64,000 bases of DNA from Cladocopium goreaui (Eukaryota > Sar > Dinophyceae > Suessiales > Symbiodiniaceae): NCBI GenBank assembly GCA_947184155.2, contig CAMXCT020006334.1, forward strand, positions 56,001 through 120,000. Direction: 5' to 3'. Below the pieces are notes generated by a model. The model made no database searches. It was not told where the DNA came from and was given only the letters and a program-made list of their open reading frames with translations. Made by a program: the position numbers and the translations under genes. Positions 48,359 through 57,000 of this stretch are shown in pieces. Each line of letters starts with the position of its first letter. The first letter of the stretch is position 1.

Positions 48359-49195
48359 ATGCAGCGCAAACTCCCAGGGATCGATATCCCGGCAGCCACC
48401 GAGGCGAAGATCCTCCATGCGGCGGCTTTCTTGGAGTTCAAGGGCCACGTGGAAAGGCTGGCACGGGAGGGCTCTGATCTGGCAGCATACACATGCTGGA
48501 TGCACGGGATTGAAGTGTTGCACTCCCCCTACGTCATCACTACTGGGACGGACTCAGAGCTTTTCCCCCCCCTGCCGAAGCTGCCCTGTTGCCTTGATGA
48601 CTGCCAGCGTTGCGCAGCTCATGTTGGGGGGTTCAAGTTCCCGTGGCTCGGCCTGTGGAATAGCCGCGGAGTTGTGCTGCCAGACGATGTGGCGCCTGCG
48701 GATGCTTGGGCGTACTACTACCAGCACCAGGACCCCATGGACCTTCTGCTGGTTGCCGCCTACACGAAGCTCAAGGTGGCTGCCGACATCGTGCCCCAAG
48801 ATCTCTACGGATTGCAGCTCAGGTGCACAGCGGGTGACGCTGGGCAACTGGGCCTGGGAGAGCTGTTCGATCAATGGAGGAGTTGGCTCAGATGCACGGG
48901 CCCTCACGAGCTCCTGCCGACCTTCCTCGAGCCGCGCCACTTTCCCAGAGCACCCAGGGGGCGACCCTGGCCAGCATGGGGGAGAGAAGGCGCCAGGGCA
49001 CATCGAGCACTATGTGGATGGCTGGAATGCCAGGATGCAGGCGTGCTGCAACTGGGCACGGCCTGCACAGAGTGCGGGGACCCTACAAGGCGCGTGTGCT
49101 GGGCATGCTGCGTCGGGATGTGTAGTGCCTGCTTTACCTGGCGAGAGCCATGCAGCACTTGTGGAGGACGTAAGAAGATGTTTGCTGCAGGTTGA
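48359..49195 (+). CDS. Retroelement ORF a: Cys-rich protein, 278 aa
   Basis: Starts MQRKLPGIDIPAATEAKILH directly after a GGTGA-loop hairpin. Acidic/hydrophobic composition over about 230 residues suggests a folded domain; a Cys cluster follows near residue 238 (CTECGDPTRRVCWACC, then CSACFTWREPCSTCGG), giving five C-x2-C-like pairs expected to bind zinc. The overlapping frame that is open from 48318 has a shadow-like Ser/Arg/Cys-rich composition over this stretch, so I prefer this frame. The stop (49193-49195) lies 4 nt before the ATG of the recombinase ORF, in the +1 relation. Possible role: nucleic-acid binding or Gag-like accessory; no homologue recognised. Confidence 0.75.
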   Translation: MQRKLPGIDIPAATEAKILHAAAFLEFKGHVERLAREGSDLAAYTCWMHGIEVLHSPYVITTGTDSELFPPLPKLPCCLDDCQRCAAHVGGFKFPWLGLWNSRGVVLPDDVAPADAWAYYYQHQDPMDLLLVAAYTKLKVAADIVPQDLYGLQLRCTAGDAGQLGLGELFDQWRSWLRCTGPHELLPTFLEPRHFPRAPRGRPWPAWGREGARAHRALCGWLECQDAGVLQLGTACTECGDPTRRVCWACCVGMCSACFTWREPCSTCGGRKKMFAAG

Positions 49196-49199
49196 TTTT

Positions 49200-51590
49200 A
49201 TGACAGAGGAGGCACCTCTGAAGTCACCGCAGCATCTTTTTGCTCTCCGCACCTTAGCAATTCTATTAGGGTGCAGTGCCATGGCATCAGGCGGCAAAGG
49301 CTACTACGCAGCTCAGGCGGCAGCCTCATCTTCGTCAGGGGGTGACCCTGCACCAGGATGGAGGGCAGCCGACTCTTTGATGATGATAGCTGCACAACGT
49401 GCGCGTCAATGGAGGGAGAATGAAGGCCTCCTGGACGACAACGACTTTGCCTATGCCTACACAGACTACGATCAAGTCGTTGGACTGGCCGGCCATCACG
49501 TAGCGGATGACTGGCTGCAGACGCGAGCAAGGGTGGAAGAACATCTCCTTGCAGCGGGGGCCAAAGTCGTGGAGGACAACCCCAAGGGTTCCGTCACTCT
49601 GCGCCCTGTGCGCAAGACGATTTACAAGAAGAAACCCAAGGCCGTCAACGTCGACAAGAACCTGGATGAAGCCGTCCAGAAGAGAGTGAACGGTTTAGTG
49701 TCGATGTTTGTCGGCATGGGTGCATACAAACCAGCTGGCATCTTGACAGACACCCTCAAGGCCGAATGGAAACAAACGTGCAAGAGGATCGCCGAGAAGA
49801 AGGTGAAGGACGCAGAGAAGGCGACCATTGACCGAGTGGTCAACACATGGTTGGAGCTGAGGGCCTTCTTGGAGAGTCGGGGGCGACCCGCTCCTCCTGG
49901 AATGGTCGACCTGGATCAGTTCCTGAACCATACATCGGCCCCAGCACGAGCACTCCAAGCCTTGAAGTGGATGAACAAGAATGCCGACCAAGATCTAGAG
50001 CTGGGAAACTTGCAAGTGCCCACAACACCCAGGGCGACTGGGCAGCGTGGGCAAGCACCGGTGGTGGAACCGCCGCTAGTGCAAGCCTTGGAGGACCGCA
50101 TCATGGAGTTGCACGCGGTCGGCGACGAGAGGTGGTCAGTTCTCCTGGCCCCTTGGATCATGTCGTTTGGCTGTTTGAGGTATGCGCACATTGCGCGGTC
50201 AGAACCTCGACGTCTCACGGCTGCATTCCTCCATTGCAGGTGCCCCAAAGGAAAACAAAAGCATGCTCGTGAAGGATTCGACTTTGCTGTGCCGGCCACC
50301 TTTGCCAACGGCTTCTTTTGGGCCAAGGAAGTGCTGGAGGCATACAGGACGCTGGCACCAGCGAGGCAGAGACTTGCAGGCCTTTGTTTTTCGGACGAAG
50401 GGCGCCCTTGGACGATCCTTGAAGTGCAAGAAACAATGCAGCAGGAAATGTCCGTGTTCCTCGATAATCCAGAAGACCTGACCACCTACAGCTGGAGGAG
50501 GCTTGCACCAACGGTGGCCCAGTTGTTAGACTGCAGGCCTGAAGAAATGGCAGCCCTGGGCGACTGGCAAGCCAAGAGCGAGCAACCAGAGGTGGGGGCA
50601 ATGGCATTTCACTATTCGTCGGCCAAATACGCCGCGTCGATTAAGGTGAAATCGCTGATCTGGGGTGCTACAGCTAAGCTGACTAGCAACCTGCTGTGGG
50701 AGGCGATCCCGCAGGCAGAGCTAGATGCAGCCCGTGCTCACGGCTTGACGGAGGCCGACAGATTGCTGCGACAAGACCGTCAACCTATGTGGGCCTCCGC
50801 ACACAGCTTTCAGGATGTGAAGAAAAGGCTCAAGCTGTCACAACAGTTTGTTGAAGCGGCGCAGCAAGCCCGACAGGAGGCCGAGGCAGCACCGGCACCT
50901 CAGATGCCTGACCAACTCAAGGGCAAGGTGCTGACAGCCACATTGAAGAATGGCAAGGCTATATGCCCGGACTTCCAGACGGATGAGTGCCCGAACCCGG
51001 CAGACTCTTGTCCATTCGGAGTGCACTTGTGTGCCATCTTACAGAAGTCAGGACGGGCATGTGGTGGCAAGCACGGTGCAGGCATCTGCAACATCAAGCG
51101 AGCAGTGATGGCAGCAACGGCAGTGCCAGCGGCGCCCAAGCCATCGGCCACCTTGGTGCCGGCAGCCGTGGGGGAGAAGGCCACGTTCGGCCGGAAGAGG
51201 ACCGCGGCGAGCGGTGCCACAGACGATGAGATTGCAGATGTGATGCGCACAGCTGTCAAGAAAGCCCGAGGCCAAGCTGCACCCAAGACTCCGCCAAAGG
51301 CACCAGCCATTGCAGCCCCCAAGACGCCTCCGAAGGCCAAAGCCACCACCCCTAAGCCGCTGGCCACAGCTGCAAAGTCCATGGCTGCCGCCACAACGCC
51401 GAAGCGCCTGGCAGCTCCTGGGAAGCCGCAGACCAAGGCCATGCCAAAGAAAGGCCGTGGGAAAGCAGCCGGAGACACCTTGGACCTACACTTGGAGCGT
51501 TGGGTGTGGGCTCAGGGACTGCCCAGGCCCCTACTTGCATCTGGACGTCCCGAAAGGGTGGTGGCATCTACCTGGCAGGACTTCCGATGA
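49200..51590 (+). CDS. Retroelement ORF b: tyrosine recombinase with C-terminal CCCH-like module, 796 aa
   Basis: Predicted to join the reverse-transcribed circular DNA to the genome by strand exchange. Catalytic boxes in order (numbered from ATG 49200): Arg327 in SFGCLRYAHIARSE, basic stretch CPKGKQKHAR, the Arg box TYSWRRLAPTVAQLLDC (Arg433/434), and FHYSSAKYA with Tyr472 as the probable nucleophile. A Cys/His module (C589-x7-C-x6-C-x4-H, then Cys-Gly-Gly-x-x-His) follows, resembling the C-terminus of the Gag-like ORF, then an Ala/Lys/Pro-rich basic tail. The frame is open back to 48318, but the first 294 codons overlap ORF a and look non-coding, so I start at 49200; a start at ATG 49280 or a +1 frameshift from ORF a are alternatives. 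Its TGA overlaps the next ATG. Confidence 0.85.
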   Translation: MTEEAPLKSPQHLFALRTLAILLGCSAMASGGKGYYAAQAAASSSSGGDPAPGWRAADSLMMIAAQRARQWRENEGLLDDNDFAYAYTDYDQVVGLAGHHVADDWLQTRARVEEHLLAAGAKVVEDNPKGSVTLRPVRKTIYKKKPKAVNVDKNLDEAVQKRVNGLVSMFVGMGAYKPAGILTDTLKAEWKQTCKRIAEKKVKDAEKATIDRVVNTWLELRAFLESRGRPAPPGMVDLDQFLNHTSAPARALQALKWMNKNADQDLELGNLQVPTTPRATGQRGQAPVVEPPLVQALEDRIMELHAVGDERWSVLLAPWIMSFGCLRYAHIARSEPRRLTAAFLHCRCPKGKQKHAREGFDFAVPATFANGFFWAKEVLEAYRTLAPARQRLAGLCFSDEGRPWTILEVQETMQQEMSVFLDNPEDLTTYSWRRLAPTVAQLLDCRPEEMAALGDWQAKSEQPEVGAMAFHYSSAKYAASIKVKSLIWGATAKLTSNLLWEAIPQAELDAARAHGLTEADRLLRQDRQPMWASAHSFQDVKKRLKLSQQFVEAAQQARQEAEAAPAPQMPDQLKGKVLTATLKNGKAICPDFQTDECPNPADSCPFGVHLCAILQKSGRACGGKHGAGICNIKRAVMAATAVPAAPKPSATLVPAAVGEKATFGRKRTAASGATDDEIADVMRTAVKKARGQAAPKTPPKAPAIAAPKTPPKAKATTPKPLATAAKSMAAATTPKRLAAPGKPQTKAMPKKGRGKAAGDTLDLHLERWVWAQGLPRPLLASGRPERVVASTWQDFR
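50694..50714 (+). promoter_or_regulatory. GGYGA hairpin inside the recombinase ORF
   Basis: An 8-bp stem (left arm CTGTGGGA, one G-U pair) around loop GGCGA. Confidence 0.6.
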
Positions 51591-52210
51591 GGCAGACTGT
51601 GGACAAGTTCCCCAAGACGGCGTTGCAGATCTGCTGTTTCCCGCATGGTCCTGAGAGCCGGGGGGGGGTGACCCTCCCGGGAGCTCAGTTGATGACCTTT
51701 GCGGCGGCATACAGCCAGGAACGCAACGAGCAGTGGACAGACGTTTGGCCTGCTGTCAAGAATACAGTATGGCATGGCGACAACGTCGTGGTGCACTGCA
51801 TCAAGGGGAGACACCGGGGTGCTTTCTTAGGCATCCTCTGCCGTGCATTGCTGGCCGGTGAGTCCATTGAGGATGCCAACCACTACGTGGAGAGCCGCCG
51901 AGACACAGAGCTGAACAAGGTGATTCGAGACCAAGGCATGCGGAAGTGGCTGCACAAGACCTTCCAGGACACCGCGGTGGGAACACAGCATCCTGAGCCG
52001 CAGGGGTATGCAGCCACGGATCGGTCCAGTACCCATGTCACGGTCGAGGACGGCATCACCCTGTGCCAGCACAAGCAGGCTGACGGGAAGGCGAAACGCC
52101 TGGTGAACCCGTACATGTCCACCGACGTCTTCGAGGCCCTGGCATGGGAGCGCCCCTGGTGTGACCAGTGCCTCCGTCGAGCGCCAGCGTCATGGTGGCC
52201 GCCTGCCTAG
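51587..52210 (+). CDS. Retroelement ORF c: dual-specificity-phosphatase-like protein, 207 aa
   Basis: The centre reads GDNVVVHCIKGRHRGAFLG. Cys followed by five residues and Arg, preceded by a hydrophobic strand and VH, is the active-site signature of protein tyrosine/dual-specificity phosphatases (HCx5R), and the following helix (ILCRALLAGESIEDANHYVE) fits the family as well. The C-terminal part has further Cys/His (LCQHKQADGK ... PWCDQCLRR). The ATG at 51587 overlaps the recombinase TGA (ATGA), which suggests termination-reinitiation; the frame is also open back to ATG 51500. Phosphatases are not a known standard part of tyrosine-recombinase retrotransposons. Substrate (protein, RNA 5' end or other) unknown; a general-acid Asp loop was not identified. 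Confidence 0.7.
   Translation: MRQTVDKFPKTALQICCFPHGPESRGGVTLPGAQLMTFAAAYSQERNEQWTDVWPAVKNTVWHGDNVVVHCIKGRHRGAFLGILCRALLAGESIEDANHYVESRRDTELNKVIRDQGMRKWLHKTFQDTAVGTQHPEPQGYAATDRSSTHVTVEDGITLCQHKQADGKAKRLVNPYMSTDVFEALAWERPWCDQCLRRAPASWWPPA
51658..51680 (+). promoter_or_regulatory. GGYGA hairpin near the start of ORF c
   Basis: A 9-bp stem (left arm CCGGGGGGG, one G-U pair) around loop GGTGA. Confidence 0.6.
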
Positions 52211-52742
52211 GATGCCCAAGCCGAATTTTTGGCCTTTGCGCTGATCAGCAGCACTGGCCCGTTCCGGCCATGGAGAGCCGAATTCATCAGCTCGGGGCTT
52301 GGATAAGAGCTTCAATCCAGCCTGCATGACCGCCCCCAGCAGTGACATCGAGTGCGAGAGGAAAAACAGAAGGGCAGGAAGAGTCACAGTGGGTATCCCA
52401 CTGAGTCGACAGCTGCTGCCCTCACTTCGTTTTGCTGTATTGTCACTTTTCTTTTTACCACATCGCACATGACCATCTGGGAGGGGGACCCCAGAGATTC
52501 AGGTGTACCACAGCTATGTGGCTGCATGAAGGTGATTTCATGTGAGGTCAACACACGGCTGTGAGTTGTACACATGTCCTGCTGCAACAATAGTGATATT
52601 TAGTGAAATTCAGTGTCCATTTCTTTTCATGTCATGCCAGGCCGTCCCAGCGCATCGCACGGGGGAGACCCGAGGCGCAGTTTTCAGTCAAAGGGAGGGG
52701 ATCCCTGGGCCTTAGTTAGAGGGGTGTCCTCGAGAACAGGCC
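52211..52742 (+). other. Spacer between ORF c and gag with a probable trans-splice acceptor
   Basis: 532 bp without a credible ORF. It contains a pyrimidine-rich tract ending CATGTCATGCCAG/G (AG at 52639-52640), a good 3' splice acceptor for spliced-leader addition about 100 nt before the gag ATG. It also contains a hairpin at 52525-52542 (stem CATGAA, loop GGTGAT) and a GGAGA-loop variant with stem CGGG near 52656-52670. A separate promoter cannot be excluded. Confidence 0.5.
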
Positions 52743-53942
52743 ATGGAGACTGATAAAGTCCCACTGGAAAAGGGTTCCCCGGAAGAAATCCTAAAGAAGT
52801 TGGGTGACAACTTCTCGTTGGATGATGGGGTAGTTGAAGCCCTGCTCCGGTTGGGCGTCGAAAGTTTGCAAGAGTTTCGGTTTCTATGGGCATCTGAGCA
52901 AGCCATTGAAACCTGGGTGGCTAAGCTGGGCCTGGGGGATAAGGCACTGCTGATGACAGCTCGAGTCCGCAGAGCGTGGGCCGCGGTGGGACTCTACTAT
53001 CGTCAAGTGGAGCAGGATCGATCCAAGATCGCATTGTCGGACTTGGATACTATGCTTGGGGAGACCGAGCTGCGTGACACCAAGCAGCAGTTTTGGAGGC
53101 GCTACAAGATGCGTTTCCCCCCAGAGATCCACCCTGCAGACACCACCATCTCCAGGGTAGCCAGAGAGATGCAGAAGCGCATGCTTTGCGTTTACAACAT
53201 TTGGCGAGTCAAGACCCTTCAATTCCAGCTCACCACATCGCAGAAGAAGCGCGAACTCAGCGAAGGGCTGTTCTTGGAAGACGGCGACGATGAGGAGGTG
53301 GTGACCCATGATGTTGACAACTATCTGGACCGGCTGTTTACCCTGATGTTAGCTTATGCCATGGCAGGGTGCTCTGGGGCGACCGGAGCACTAGACGCGG
53401 CGCAAGAGCTCAACTTGGGAGCAGACACAGTCAAGTTCGTCAACGTTCCCATGGACGTCGTCTACAAGTACTACTTTCGAGCCAAACGCAGTGTGGCAGG
53501 TTTGCCCACATCACAGCGCATGCAGTGGCTCCAGGCCAAAGATGTGGAGGAACGTAGTGAATGGGTGTCCAAATTCCGTGAATCCACAATGAGCTTGGGC
53601 CAAGTGATCAGCGAGGTCTACACATCCAGGGACGCACATTGGTCTGCACCAGGGCCAGCTACCCCGGACAAGAAGAGTGCAGCCCCCACTGCAGCTTCCA
53701 CTGCAAGTCCATCCAAAGTGCCACCAAGTTCATCACCACTGAAGTTGGGAAAGCCGATCAATGGCAAGCCTGTGGCGACGGCCATGAAGGATGGCACCAA
53801 ACTTTGTGCACAATTTCAACGAGGAGGTTGCAAGGCCAAGCCCTGTCCTCAAGGAGCCCATCGATGCGGAGCAGTTGTCAGGAAAGACCGGGTGTGCGGA
53901 GCCTTCAACCATGGTGCAGCCAACTGCACCGGCAAGCGTTGA
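52743..53942 (+). CDS. Retroelement ORF d: Gag-like protein with CCCH-like module, 399 aa
   Basis: Probable structural/nucleic-acid-binding protein of the element particle. Residues 1-310 are helical and charged (start METDKVPLEKGSPEEILKKL) with no enzyme motif. A Ser/Pro/Ala-rich linker follows, then the C-terminal Cys/His module: C355-x7-C-x4-C-x4-H, then CGAVVRKDRVCGAFNHGAAN and C395. The same module ends the recombinase. The ORF is in the same frame as pol, separated by one TGA (53940-53942) and 24 further sense codons without a stop. The calling as Gag rests on position before pol and the zinc module, not on recognisable capsid homology. Confidence 0.75.
   Translation: METDKVPLEKGSPEEILKKLGDNFSLDDGVVEALLRLGVESLQEFRFLWASEQAIETWVAKLGLGDKALLMTARVRRAWAAVGLYYRQVEQDRSKIALSDLDTMLGETELRDTKQQFWRRYKMRFPPEIHPADTTISRVAREMQKRMLCVYNIWRVKTLQFQLTTSQKKRELSEGLFLEDGDDEEVVTHDVDNYLDRLFTLMLAYAMAGCSGATGALDAAQELNLGADTVKFVNVPMDVVYKYYFRAKRSVAGLPTSQRMQWLQAKDVEERSEWVSKFRESTMSLGQVISEVYTSRDAHWSAPGPATPDKKSAAPTAASTASPSKVPPSSSPLKLGKPINGKPVATAMKDGTKLCAQFQRGGCKAKPCPQGAHRCGAVVRKDRVCGAFNHGAANCTGKR
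52795..52815 (+). promoter_or_regulatory. GGYGA hairpin at the 5' end of gag
   Basis: An 8-bp perfect stem (left arm AGAAGTTG) around loop GGTGA. Confidence 0.65.
53369..53391 (+). promoter_or_regulatory. GGYGA hairpin in gag
   Basis: A 9-bp stem (left arm GTGCTCTGG, one G-U pair) around loop GGCGA. Confidence 0.65.
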
Positions 53943-53997
53943 CACACCCCAGAAGAGGAGGCGGCTGCCTCTTTTGGGTCAGATGGGCTAGAGCCGC

Positions 53998-54014
53998 AAG
54001 AGGGGCGACCTCTT
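53998..54014 (+). promoter_or_regulatory. GGYGA hairpin directly before the pol ATG
   Basis: A 6-bp stem (left arm AAGAGG) around loop GGCGA; it ends on the base before ATG 54015, the same arrangement as at 48342-48358. Confidence 0.7.
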
Positions 54015-57000
54015 ATGGCAGATCTCATGGCAGGTCCCAACGCCCCCCTCACCAAAGCATTCATCAGTTGTGGATGGCGATGCCTAACAGTGGACTGGTT
54101 GTTGGATGACAGCCACGACCTATCTGATGAGCGCCGGCAACACTCCTTGAGCAAGCAGCTTGAAGAGGTGATCTTCATAGCGGCAGCCATCGATTGCTCT
54201 ACGAAGAGCAGGGCCAGGGAGATCCCTAGGAAGTTCGAAGATGGGCGGCCAGCCCCTGGCCCTCTTCGATCGGAGGTATATCCTGATGGCTTGCCCCACC
54301 TCAATAGCCGGGATGCCCAAAGAGTCGACCTGGACAACAAAGCCTGCAACTATGTCTTGGGAGAGATTCAGAAGTTGCGGGACCGGGGGGGAGGCAGCGT
54401 GCGTGAAAACCCTGCCCGCTCCCTGCACTGGTGGACGTCCACTGAAGTGACCATGTGGGAATCGGGACAATGGTTCGACACAGCCTATGCGGCATGTACC
54501 TTAGGCGGGGCGCGTTGCAAACATCAAGTGTTACGACACAATGTGGAGGAGATCCAACGGTGGCCCCCGGCCAATTGCCACCATGTGCATGACCCGCAGG
54601 AATGGACCCCCTACACATCTGGCGGCCAAAGGTTCTATCCTTCCAAAGAAGAGGCGGAGTACACAGCAGTCCTTGCCTTTGCCATTGCAGTGTCGGCTAG
54701 CTGGTGGGCAGTCCGCACAGGGTTAGCCATACTGCATGTCCCACGCATGCCCACTTTCTTGTCAGTGGGACGTCGTGAGCACTGGCTGGATATGGACCCG
54801 CGCGCAATGCGGGAATGGGCCATGGCACCATTGGCAGTGACGCTGGGTCTGGCAGAATCCCTGCGAGCCGAACGGCCGGGGTTACCGGTCAGGAAGCTCG
54901 TCAAGGATGTCATGATCGAGAACAACAGACTGCCACGCAAGACCATCTACGTCGGCCGGGGCAGCTTCCATCATCGCCTGTCGACAACCAAGTGGAAATC
55001 TCCATGGACACCAGGCCACAATTGCGAGGCCGGTGAATGGCCAGCCAGGTACATTGTCCACATCAGGACATCACCTTTGTGGGAGGCCTTGCATGAGCTC
55101 AGCGGCATGGTGCTGGCGTGTGACTGCCCCATGGAGCACTTGTGCGAAGCCGATATGCTCATCGGACTCTTCTTTGACGCCACTGCACCTGGGGGCGACC
55201 CGATGCAGAGGGGTACCGATGGCAGATGGAGCCGGACCGTGGCCTTGCTGCAGGGGATCCAGGCTATTCCCAAAGGTGTAGCCCTACCCATGATGAGCCA
55301 AGAAGCACTGGTGTTAGCCTTCCAGAAGCTTTTCCCCGAGCAATGGTTCAAGAACTACAAGTTCGCGATGGTTGAAGACCTCATCAACAGCCCACCTTTC
55401 TGCTCATATGCTGCTTGGCTAGCAGAGCGAGGAGAAGCTTGGGATGGCCCCCTCGTCCCGCACCTTGCTGCTGGGTCAGTGAGGCAGCTTGCACGGATTG
55501 GGGATGGGTGCCAAGTTGGTGCGATGACACACCGAGCAGCCTTGCCACCGCTGCTGCCATTCAACTTGGATCCCGATGACCACTTCAACCAAGCCGTACA
55601 ACGAGCTCAGCAACCATTGCCCTATGAAGATCTCCCAGTAGTTGACTTGGATCTGGAGTTCGTAGCTGATGCCTATGCAGCACATGGCCAACCATTGCGC
55701 CCGTGGCGACAACATGCAGTAGGGGCCATGCGCGAGCTGAAGAGACGTTGGGAGGGGGTGACGCTCCACTTGCGGTCTTTTCAAGAGCCTGCCATACAGC
55801 AAGTCACACGGCATCGCGATGTGGGGTTCATCGCACTGTTGATGCTGCTGACGTCATGGGCCGACACCAGTTTTCCCTATGGCTTGATCCGTGGGTTACC
55901 AGCAGTGTGGTACGCACCACCATATGGAGTCTTCCCCCAACAACCGGCTGAGGTGATCAGCATGTCCGACGTGTTGGATGGATGGCAAGAACACAACCAG
56001 CACATCTTAAACCAGCTGCGAGCAGGCAAGGATGATGAGTTCCTCCTGCAGCAATCGTTGGAGGATGCAGCGAATGGCTTCTGCACAGCACCCTTGCGGC
56101 GGTCAGATTTCCTGAGGTCCATTGGCAACAAGGCACATAGATTGATCCCACGTTGCGTGATCACGCAAAGCTCCGGCAAGCAGCGAGTGATCGACAATGG
56201 TGACACTGGAGGACAATCAGCCTTATCATCCGATGCCAACAAGCTTACATTGTGCAGCCCCTTGCGCCCTGCACAACACATTCGTTTGGCGATGCATCGT
56301 TGGACAGAGGAAGAGATATCCGACTTCTTTGCACGCGATGCCTGGGAGACAGGACAAGAAGATCTGCCTTCAGCATACAGGTATTGCCCTATGGCATTGC
56401 AGGAAAGCCTGGGATGCGTGGTGGTGTGGTACCATCACGAGTGGCAAACCCCTGCATACCAAGTATACGCTGGGCTGCTCTTCGGGCTGCCGTTAGCAGT
56501 TACCTCCTTTAACAGATTTTCCAGACTGTTGGAGGCGCTAGCCAGGCGCTTTTGCCGAGTTCTGACATCCCTATACTTCGATGACGCAACCATCACAGAC
56601 CTGCGCTCTTCAAAAGGATCTGGCCAATGGGCCATGAATCAATTGTGTGCCTTGATCGGCTCCCCCTTCGCCGAGGACAAGAAGCAAGCAATGCAGAGCA
56701 CAGGAACCTTCTTGGGGCTGACCCACGATCTTAGCTGCATCAACCAAACAGGGCATGTGCGCTTTTGGGCTCGGGAACGTCTCCATGACAAGGTACGTGA
56801 TCTGTTGGCTACTGCCAGGGTGACTGGCCATTTTAGCCGAGGGGCAGCATCGAAGCTGTACGGACTGGCCAATTTCCTGGAGCAGGGCATTTACGGTCGA
56901 GTGGGATATGGTGGTCTTATGGCGATCAAAGCCAGACAAGATGAGCCCACCTCAACCATAACCCCGGAGATTGAAGCATGCTTCGAGGTGATCGAAGCAG

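Noticed and set aside
48318-49199. N-terminal 294 codons of the long open frame starting at 48318
   Set aside because: They overlap ORF a in another frame and have shadow-like Ser/Arg/Cys composition; ORF a has coherent composition and paired Cys motifs. The long frame is open by chance in GC-rich sequence.
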